Below, in pieces: positions 1 through 4,957 of a stretch of 7,185 bases of DNA. The notes below the pieces were generated by a model. That model worked only from the letters and a program-made list of their open reading frames with translations. It searched no databases and was not told the DNA's origin. Position numbers and translations under genes: made by a program. Source of the stretch: Pedobacter sp. (GTDB lineage: Bacteria; Bacteroidota; Bacteroidia; Sphingobacteriales; Sphingobacteriaceae); the NCBI GenBank assembly GCA_004295885.1, contig SEDG01000209.1:1-7185 (forward strand), given 5' to 3'. Numbering within the stretch: position 1 is the first letter of the stretch; each line of letters starts with the position of its first letter.

Positions 1-113
1 ATACGTGTATCCTTAGTTAAAACAGCTCCAACATGTGCTCGCACACAATGGGAACGAGTAGCTAAATCTGTAGCCAGATTCATGAATATTTCGTTGAAAG
101 CTTGTTTTGCCAT
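1..113 (-). CDS. dCMP deaminase-like protein, N-terminal fragment (3' end outside window)
   Basis: The first 37 codons are visible, starting at an ATG at 113-111. The peptide opens MAKQAFNEIFMNLATDLATR and continues with SHCVRAHVGAVLTKDTRI. This resembles the N-terminus of the ComEB/deoxycytidylate deaminase family, where a conserved S-x-C-x(4)-VGAVL block begins the deaminase fold. By family knowledge the enzyme converts dCMP to dUMP in the cytoplasm, feeding thymidylate synthesis. The zinc-binding HAE and PCxxC motifs would lie beyond the window edge, so catalytic competence cannot be judged. The gene lies 14 bp past the terminator hairpin of the upstream sugar transporter, so it is probably a separate transcription unit. 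Another zinc-dependent nucleoside or nucleotide deaminase is the main alternative. Confidence 0.8.
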   Translation of the reverse strand, partial: MAKQAFNEIFMNLATDLATRSHCVRAHVGAVLTKDTR

Positions 114-120
114 TCTGTGT

Positions 121-157
121 AAATTAAAAAGCGCTCCGATAAATAGCAGAGCGCTTT
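121..157 (-). terminator. Intrinsic terminator after the GluP-type transporter
   Basis: The arms 128-136 (AAAGCGCTC) and 149-157 (GAGCGCTTT) pair perfectly over 9 bp around a 12-nt loop. On the minus strand the hairpin is followed by a T-rich tract (TTTTTAATTT, overlapping the end of the stem). It sits 39 bp beyond the stop codon of the transporter gene and just before the deaminase start, so it probably ends the transporter transcript. Confidence 0.85.
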
Positions 158-165
158 CAAAATTA
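158..165 (-). promoter_or_regulatory. Candidate -7 element for the dCMP deaminase gene
   Basis: On the minus strand TAATTTTG matches the Bacteroidota -7 consensus TAnnTTTG exactly. A TTTG (183-186, written CAAA on the minus-strand complement region) lies only about 12 nt upstream, shorter than the usual spacing, so no good -33 element supports it. If it is active, transcription would start inside the adjacent terminator hairpin, leaving the deaminase transcript without the first arm. This is a motif match only. Confidence 0.25.
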
Positions 166-177
166 GTATTTTTTCTT

Positions 178-187
178 CAAACGTTTA
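178..187. promoter_or_regulatory. CAAACGTTTA, copy of a near-palindromic motif
   Basis: CAAACGTTTA contains the perfect 8-bp palindrome AAACGTTT and differs by one base from CAAACGTTTG at 1550-1559. It lies just past the transporter stop codon and upstream of the deaminase gene. A central AACGTT resembles the cores of many LacI-family operators, but no regulator gene is visible here. The motif is short and AT-rich, so chance occurrence is possible. Confidence 0.25.
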
Positions 188-195
188 GGCTAATT

Positions 196-1479
196 TTATT
201 TCACTGAACCTGCCTTATGCCCTCTAATTGCAAAAAATATAATATATAGGTAAGCTGGCAATAGGGTATATAAAAATGCGTGTTGAAAATCAATATTTAA
301 GGTATCCTTTAAGAAACCATAAATTGGCAAAACCAAGGCACCACCAGCAATGCCCATGATCATAATTGCCGAGCCTGTTTTGGTAAATCTTCCCAAACCT
401 TTAATGCCTAACGGGAAAATAGCAGGCCACATCAGCGAGTTCGCTAAACCTAATAATGCTACCGAATAGAAAGATACATTACCAGTAGAAAAAGCTGAAA
501 CAAAGGTTAACGTAACGCCCAAGACAGCACAAATACGTAGTGCCATTTGCTGACTTATAATTTTTGGAATAGCAATAATGCCAATAACGTAGCCAACTAG
601 CATGCAAATAAGTGTAAAGGAAGTAGAAAAACGTACAATATTTGGATCGATGTTTAACTCACGCCCGTAGGTTGCAATTCCATCTCCAGCCATCACTTCA
701 ACAGCTACGCAACAGAAAATAGCAAAAGCACCTAGAAACAAATGTGGGTATTGGAATATGCTCGACTTCGCTTTTACTTTACTGGCTTCATCAATTATAT
801 CTTCTTCAGCCTCTACTTCTGGAAGATTTACAAACTTAATTAATACAGCAAAGAGCACAAAAACCACTGCCAACACAATGTAGGGTGTATGCACTCGTTG
901 CAATAACTCATCTAAAATTGCATTTTTTGCATTGATATCTGTAGTTGCATTAATCTTTGCTGTAGTTTCGCCGGCGTTCTTCAAAAACAACACGCCAAAA
1001 ATAATTGGAACCAATACCCCTGCCCCTTTATTACACAAACCTGCAATAGAAATACGTGCTGCAGCGCTATCAATTGGGCCGATGATGCTTAAGTAAGGAT
1101 TTACAGCAGTTTGCAACAAGGCCATCGCAGAACCTTGGATAAAGATACCCGTTAAAAACAAACCATAACTTCTGTTATCTGCAGCAGGTATAAATATGAG
1201 AGAACCCACTCCCAATATTACCATACCTAAAACTAGTCCGTTTTTAAAACCAATTTTTTGCAAAATCCAAGAACTTGGTAAAGCAAGAAAAAAGTAGGCG
1301 ATGTAAGAGGCGAAGGTTACAAAAAATGCTTGTAAATCGGTTTCTAGATTTAAAGCTAGTTTTAAGAATGGAATTAATGTACCATTTGCCCAAGTTACGA
1401 AGCCGAAGATGAAAAACAGCGCACAGCAGATTACCATGGGCAATAATGCCGTTCTGTTTTGGTTTGGAATAGAAGTCAT
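196..1479 (-). CDS. FHS-family (GluP-type) sugar transporter, major facilitator superfamily
   Basis: This 427-residue inner-membrane protein has about 12 hydrophobic segments, in two halves joined by an acidic loop (residues ~220-243). Family signatures are FFIFGFVTWANGTLIP (22-37), LLQTAVNPY (121-129) and, in the C-terminal half, NSLMWPAIFPLGIKGLG (347-363) followed by GGALVLPIYG (379-388). These place it in the fucose/galactose/glucose:H+ symporter family, whose members import monosaccharides with protons. In E. coli FucP the motif is LNDILIP with Asp46, and Glu135 is in LETAANP. Here those positions are Gly33 and Gln122-123 (LLQTAVNP), as I recall for GluP-type members, so glucose/galactose-like substrates are more likely than fucose. 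Coupling may also differ. It is a paralogue of the next gene but is separated from it by a terminator. The exact sugar cannot be read from sequence. Confidence 0.88.
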   Translation of the reverse strand: MTSIPNQNRTALLPMVICCALFFIFGFVTWANGTLIPFLKLALNLETDLQAFFVTFASYIAYFFLALPSSWILQKIGFKNGLVLGMVILGVGSLIFIPAADNRSYGLFLTGIFIQGSAMALLQTAVNPYLSIIGPIDSAAARISIAGLCNKGAGVLVPIIFGVLFLKNAGETTAKINATTDINAKNAILDELLQRVHTPYIVLAVVFVLFAVLIKFVNLPEVEAEEDIIDEASKVKAKSSIFQYPHLFLGAFAIFCCVAVEVMAGDGIATYGRELNIDPNIVRFSTSFTLICMLVGYVIGIIAIPKIISQQMALRICAVLGVTLTFVSAFSTGNVSFYSVALLGLANSLMWPAIFPLGIKGLGRFTKTGSAIMIMGIAGGALVLPIYGFLKDTLNIDFQHAFLYTLLPAYLYIIFFAIRGHKAGSVK

Positions 1480-1504
1480 TGTTTAGTTTAGGTTTAAATT
1501 TTAT

Positions 1505-1512
1505 CTAACATA
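1505..1512 (-). promoter_or_regulatory. Weak candidate -7 element for the GluP-type transporter
   Basis: On the minus strand TATGTTAG matches TAnnTTTG at 7 of 8 positions and lies 25 nt before the start codon. The paralogous transporter has the similar TATGTTTA 27 nt before its own start. I see no convincing TTTG at the expected -33 distance. The leader up to ATG is A-rich and lacks a Shine-Dalgarno site. Confidence 0.25.
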
Positions 1513-1549
1513 AGAAAAAATTAAAGCCATTTAAGAATTAAAAACAGCG

Positions 1550-1559
1550 CAAACGTTTG
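1550..1559. promoter_or_regulatory. CAAACGTTTG palindrome upstream of the GluP-type transporter
   Basis: This is a perfect 10-bp palindrome placed between the terminator of one transporter and the start of the next, about 40 bp upstream of the candidate -7 element. A nine-of-ten copy lies at 178-187. The AACGTT core is compatible with a LacI-type or similar dimeric repressor operator controlling sugar uptake. This is inference from symmetry and position alone. Confidence 0.3.
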
Positions 1560-1568
1560 ATTAAAAGC

Positions 1569-1601
1569 AAAAAAAAGCCCCGATATTAAAATCGAGGCTT
1601 T
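1569..1601 (-). terminator. Intrinsic terminator after the second FHS transporter
   Basis: The arms 1574-1584 and 1591-1601 form an 11-bp stem with one internal mismatch around the 6-nt loop 1585-1590. On the minus strand the hairpin runs into eight consecutive T (complement of the A-run 1569-1576). It begins 18 bp past the stop codon of the 1620-3053 gene. It is a textbook factor-independent terminator and argues that the two sugar transporters are transcribed separately. Confidence 0.9.
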
Positions 1602-1619
1602 AGATAAATATATTTTGGC

Positions 1620-3053
1620 TTAGTGTCCGCCAGCAACTTTCTGGTCGAAATCTATTCCTTGTGCTTTTAATATGCTACTTGCTTTTAAGGCATAGAATGC
1701 TAAATAAGCAAAACATAAAATTCCAACCACATAACTGTATTGTATGCCGATACTTCCAGCAATCCAACCTTGCAACGGACTGATAATAGCTCCTCCCATA
1801 ATCATCATAATTAAGAAACTACTACCTTGACTTGTATTTTTACCTAATCCGCTTACTGCCAAAGTGAAGATACATGGCCATAAAGTACTGCAAAATAATC
1901 CAACACTTGTAAAAGCATATACACTTACCATTCCTTTGGTAAACATACCTACAAGTAGAGCTAAAATACCAACACCAGAGAAAATAAGTAACATACGAGC
2001 AGGATTACCTTTACTAGCCATATCTGCAAGGATTAATACAAGAATTATCACCCCATAAACATAAAATGGAGCTAAATCATGTTTCGCAATTGCATTTACC
2101 AATAAGAAAATACCAAATGCTAAATACGGAGCAATAAATCTTAAAACTTTTTGTAAACTGATATTATCGGTGAAAGCTTCAACTGCACCTGTCCAACGAC
2201 CAATCATCATACTTGCCCAATACAATGAAATGTATGGAGCAATATCTTTTGTAGAGAAACCTAGGTTTTCTTTCATGTACTCTGGAAGATTACTAGCTGT
2301 AGATACCTCAACACCTACGTAAACAAAAATAGCAATCATTCCTAATACCAACTGAGGGTAAGCTAGTGCAGAACCGCTTCTTCCTCCCTGTTTTTCTTCA
2401 GCTTCTATTAACGCAGGTTTATCTGGCAATGCCGAGAACTTTAATAAGATGGCTACAACTAAAAATGCAGCACCTAAAATCAAATATGGAATTTTAACGC
2501 TTTGTATATCTAATGTGGTATCGCCACTTGTAGCTGTTCCAAAAATTGCAAAACTTACAATTAAGGGACCTATAGTTGTACCAAAATTATTGATACCGCC
2601 CGCTAAGGTTAAGCGTTGTGAACCTGTTTTTATAGGACCTAAAGCAATTGCCAACGGGTTTGCCACAGTTTGTTGCAATGAGAAACCTAAGGCTACGATA
2701 AATAAGCCCGAAAGCATAAGCGTAAACGAGCCGTTATTAGCTGCAGGGTAAAATAATAACGTTCCTAATGCTGAAATTCCTAACCCTAAAGCTAAGCTAT
2801 TTTTATAGCCAATTTTATTAATTAAATCGGTTTTCATAATAGCCGAAATACCAATTAAAATAAGCGAGCCAACAGTGTAGGCAATATAGAAAGCAAATGA
2901 CACTAACTGGCTTTCAAATTGTGAAAGGTTAAAAGCTTCTTTGAAAACAGGAATAAGGATATCATTACTTGCGGCTACGAAGCCCCAAAAAAAGAAAACA
3001 GTCGCTAAAGGGATGAACTGTGCCCAATTGGTTTTGGCATTTTGTGAACTCAT
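1620..3053 (-). CDS. FHS-family sugar transporter (FucP-like coupling residue), major facilitator superfamily
   Basis: This 477-residue multi-pass inner-membrane protein is expected to be a monosaccharide:H+ symporter. Signatures are FFFWGFVAASNDILIP (20-35), SLQQTVANPLAIALG (125-139), YVGVEVSTASNLPEY (245-259), SLYWASMMIGRWTGA (276-290) and TLWPCIFTLAVSGLG (390-404) with GGAIISPLQG (420-429). NDILIP keeps the Asp (Asp31) that aligns with FucP Asp46, which is important for proton-coupled transport, while the FucP Glu135 position is Gln128. The GRW motif after the seventh or eighth segment is also FucP-like. The protein is about 50 residues longer than its neighbour, partly from extra residues after the second segment (~63-80) and a longer central loop (~209-230). 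The start codon is preceded by an A-rich stretch with no Shine-Dalgarno site. The substrate is unknown; glucose, galactose, fucose, mannose or an amino sugar are all possible. Confidence 0.88.
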   Translation of the reverse strand: MSSQNAKTNWAQFIPLATVFFFWGFVAASNDILIPVFKEAFNLSQFESQLVSFAFYIAYTVGSLILIGISAIMKTDLINKIGYKNSLALGLGISALGTLLFYPAANNGSFTLMLSGLFIVALGFSLQQTVANPLAIALGPIKTGSQRLTLAGGINNFGTTIGPLIVSFAIFGTATSGDTTLDIQSVKIPYLILGAAFLVVAILLKFSALPDKPALIEAEEKQGGRSGSALAYPQLVLGMIAIFVYVGVEVSTASNLPEYMKENLGFSTKDIAPYISLYWASMMIGRWTGAVEAFTDNISLQKVLRFIAPYLAFGIFLLVNAIAKHDLAPFYVYGVIILVLILADMASKGNPARMLLIFSGVGILALLVGMFTKGMVSVYAFTSVGLFCSTLWPCIFTLAVSGLGKNTSQGSSFLIMMIMGGAIISPLQGWIAGSIGIQYSYVVGILCFAYLAFYALKASSILKAQGIDFDQKVAGGH

Positions 3054-3080
3054 TTTTTTAAATTTTGGTTTTTAGTTCGT

Positions 3081-3111
3081 TAAACATAAATAAAATTTAT
3101 TGTTTACTAAA
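3081..3111 (-). promoter_or_regulatory. Candidate promoter of the 1620-3053 transporter
   Basis: On the minus strand TTTA (3108-3111), a 19-bp spacer and TATGTTTA (3081-3088) approximate the Bacteroidota layout TTTG-N19-TAnnTTTG, with one mismatch in each box. The start codon follows the -7 box by 27 nt, giving a short leader. An inverted repeat at 3112-3126 touches its upstream edge and could be an operator. Confidence 0.35.
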
Positions 3112-3250
3112 GTGTATTTATTACACAAAAGAATTTTTAATAAACGTCATTATAACGTGTATTGGCAATATTTTGGGTAAAAATTGCAACAACTATTGCA
3201 CAAATCGGATAGATTTTAGCTTTAAAAATTGCATATTAGCATAAAATATA

Positions 3251-3254
3251 GGAG
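3251..3254 (+). promoter_or_regulatory. Shine-Dalgarno site of the LysE-family gene
   Basis: GGAG lies 6 nt before the ATG at 3261 and fixes that start. The other complete genes in the window show A-rich leaders instead, so a purine-rich ribosome binding site of this quality stands out. Confidence 0.6.
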
Positions 3255-3260
3255 ACGCTA

Positions 3261-3881
3261 ATGTTTGAAGCTATTTTATTGGGCATGGGTGCAGGGCTAA
3301 TTTCCTCATTCTTAACTGGTCCCGTTTTTTTTGCAATGATTAAGACCAGTATCGAACGTGGATTTAAAGCTGGTTTTTCTTTAGCGATTGGTGTAATTAT
3401 TAGTGATATTGTTTTAATCGGACTTGTACTTTTCGGAAGTCAGTTTCTAAAATATCAAGCTAGTTTCGATAAATATGTAGGTATAATTGGAGGTATATTT
3501 TTACTTGCAGTTGGCGTCTATTATCTGCTGTCAAAAGTTTCTATAAATTATGATACAGACCCGCTTAGCAAAATAAACAAGCGAGGTTATTTACTAAAGG
3601 GGTTTTTGATGTGCATTTTAACGCCATCTACCTTGATGTTTTGGATTATAGTGAGTGGGATTATCTCTGTGAAACTAGATAAATTGGATGAAAAGCTGTT
3701 TTGTTTTTTTATAGCAATGGCAACCCAGTTAACAATCGATGGTTTTAAAAGCTATTACTCTAGCAAGCTCAGACACAGGATTAAGGAGGATACCTTAAGC
3801 AAGCTTAATAAGGTGGCAGGCGTAATTATTATCCTTTTTGCCAGTTGGTTAATCTATAAAACTTATCATCAATTTTACTAA
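3261..3881 (+). CDS. LysE-family transporter (amino acid/solute exporter)
   Basis: The 206-residue length is typical of the LysE/RhtB group of small inner-membrane exporters. About six hydrophobic segments are visible at roughly 1-26, 38-62, 71-91, 111-134, 145-158 and 184-202. The N-terminal signature SSFLTGPVFFAMIKTSIERG (15-34) holds the conserved Gly-Pro and the following basic loop. An Asp in the second segment (Asp49) and TPSTLMFW (121-128), in place of the usual NPKxxLFW-type motif, also fit the family. Members export amino acids or related metabolites using the proton gradient; substrates are often unknown in Bacteroidota. It is the only plus-strand gene here, divergent from the sugar transporter and convergent with the DUF3592-like gene, so it is probably monocistronic. 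Confidence 0.85.
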   Translation: MFEAILLGMGAGLISSFLTGPVFFAMIKTSIERGFKAGFSLAIGVIISDIVLIGLVLFGSQFLKYQASFDKYVGIIGGIFLLAVGVYYLLSKVSINYDTDPLSKINKRGYLLKGFLMCILTPSTLMFWIIVSGIISVKLDKLDEKLFCFFIAMATQLTIDGFKSYYSSKLRHRIKEDTLSKLNKVAGVIIILFASWLIYKTYHQFY

Positions 3882-3886
3882 TTGAT
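3868..3886 (+). terminator. Weak AT-rich hairpin at the end of lysE
   Basis: ATCAATT (3868-3874) and AATTGAT (3880-3886) pair over 7 bp around a 5-nt loop that overlaps the stop codon. The stem has few G-C pairs and no T-run follows, so it is at best a weak terminator. A second 6-bp stem (AACTGG 3898-3903 with CCAGTT 3919-3924) lies in the same 56-bp gap between the convergent genes. Confidence 0.2.
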
Positions 3887-3937
3887 AATTTCAAGCAAAC
3901 TGGCTTTACAGCATACTACCAGTTCCAGTATCGTAGC

Positions 3938-4285
3938 CTAAAATCTATTATAGTTTTCGTCTAATTCAGAAATTACATACTGTGGACTATCTATAGCATA
4001 TTTAATTTTGAGCGAATCACCTTCGCCTAAACCATTGGGATTGCTGTCAAATCCCCCTTCATAATTATATGTTTTACCTTCAACTATATACCTAATATGT
4101 ACACTATGACCTTTGTAAGATGATATTTTAGTAACTACCCCCTTGGTCTTGTCGTAGGCTTTCTGAACTTTTTGAATATTGTAATCACGCTCTGAGTCCC
4201 CATCTCTCATCATTAAATAAATTACCGCTGATATAAGGCTAAGGAACGCCACAATTGTCAGTATCACTTTTGACTTTTCCTTCAT
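3938..4285 (-). CDS. Small membrane-anchored protein, DUF3592-like
   Basis: This 115-residue protein has a short basic N-terminus (MKEKSK), one hydrophobic segment at about residues 7-26, and a soluble domain predicted outside the membrane. The domain order is GVVTKISSYKGHSVHIRYIV (49-68), then a Y-x-V-E-G-K-x-Y turn (66-73), then GLGEGDSLKIKYAIDSPQYV (85-104). This G-V-V...VEGKTY...GD-x-(hydrophobic)-KY-x-x-x-x-P arrangement is typical of DUF3592-type beta domains, whose function is not known. The hydrophobic segment lacks a lipobox cysteine, so it is probably an anchor or uncleaved signal. The gene is 120 bp downstream of the purF-lipoprotein frame on the same strand and could be co-transcribed with it. 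The family assignment is by pattern only. Confidence 0.65.
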   Translation of the reverse strand: MKEKSKVILTIVAFLSLISAVIYLMMRDGDSERDYNIQKVQKAYDKTKGVVTKISSYKGHSVHIRYIVEGKTYNYEGGFDSNPNGLGEGDSLKIKYAIDSPQYVISELDENYNRF

Positions 4286-4405
4286 AAAAAAATTTGAATG
4301 TCTACTTCCTTAAAGTTCGTAAAAAAAATATATCGCATGGTTTGTCACCTTAGCATTGCATAATTTATTCAGTATCTAAAATTTACTCTATAGTAAGACA
4401 TTTCT

Positions 4406-4957
4406 TTACAATACATCATTAAGGTCGTACAAATCTACGTAATCTAAAACCTTACCTCCACTACAGTTTTCCATGTTTTGGAGCCTATAATACTTTCTAT
4501 CTCCCTTTTTTAAGAATACCTGCTCTCCTGTTTTCTCGCATGGTACTCCACCGTTATTAATTTTTACAAAGGTTATAATGGTTCCAACAAAAGAAACTTG
4601 ACTTGCGTTTAACCTTTTGATTTTACCATTAATTTTCAAAAATTCGTTGCTGCTATTGGTTTGCTCTCCACTGATGGTAAATGAACCGTCACTTTGTTTT
4701 ACTACTTCTGCCTTACCTTGATTTTCGAATCCAATCCATTGTAATGAAATGGGGATTGTTCTTTTGATATTGATTTCAACATTAGAAACTTTCTTCGCAA
4801 CATTATCTCGAACTTTATTTAAGGTATCATTAAGCTTATTTAATTTCGAACTTAAGCTATCGCCAGTTTTTGATATTGCATCTTCTACTTTATCTTGCTT
4901 GGCCTCAGAACAAGCGAGTCCGATGCAAATTAATAATCCTAAAAAAATCTTTTTCAT
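4406..4957 (-). CDS. Putative lipoprotein of unknown function, embedded in the purF frame
   Basis: Read from the internal ATG at 4957-4955, this 183-residue protein stands alone well. MKKIFLGLLICIGLACSEAK is a typical signal peptide with a candidate lipidated Cys16 (-3 to -1 is G-L-A, so not a perfect lipobox). Residues 23-58 are charged and helical in character (ISKTGDSLSSKLNKLNDTLN), likely a coiled stalk. A beta-rich domain follows from about residue 65, with SLQWIGFEN (71-79), a cysteine pair Cys140 (GGVPC) and Cys165 (MENCSGG), YYRLQNMENC (156-165) and LDYVDLYDL (171-179). I have an impression of similar uncharacterised Bacteroidota proteins ending in a YWRLQ...NC.GG.VxDYxD block, but no function. 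It should be periplasmic or outer-membrane anchored. No clear promoter or Shine-Dalgarno site precedes it; translation may depend on the purF transcript. Whether it is expressed separately or only as a fusion is unresolved. Confidence 0.6.
   Translation of the reverse strand: MKKIFLGLLICIGLACSEAKQDKVEDAISKTGDSLSSKLNKLNDTLNKVRDNVAKKVSNVEINIKRTIPISLQWIGFENQGKAEVVKQSDGSFTISGEQTNSSNEFLKINGKIKRLNASQVSFVGTIITFVKINNGGVPCEKTGEQVFLKKGDRKYYRLQNMENCSGGKVLDYVDLYDLNDVL

Larger units (their letters stand above)
3054..3260. other. Divergent intergenic region between the sugar transporter and LysE
   Basis: This AT-rich 207-bp region must hold the promoters of both divergent genes. Visible elements are a 5-bp inverted repeat GTGTA/TACAC at 3112-3126 and a direct repeat AACGT at 3143-3147 and 3154-3158. 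ATTGCA occurs three times, at 3183-3188, 3195-3200 and 3229-3234. For lysE the best -7-like string is TAGATTTT (3210-3217), seven of eight matches, without a good -33 partner. I see no open reading frame or structured RNA in it. Confidence 0.4.

Noticed and set aside
1864..2751. Plus-strand open frames of 64 and 100 codons inside the second sugar transporter
   Set aside because: They are antisense to a well-conserved transporter, with no ribosome binding site or recognisable domain; they are coding-strand shadows.
4383..4396. Hairpin TTACT/AGTAA just past the lipoprotein stop as a terminator
   Set aside because: The stem is only 5 bp and AT-rich with a 4-nt loop and no adequate T-run, so it cannot be called a terminator.
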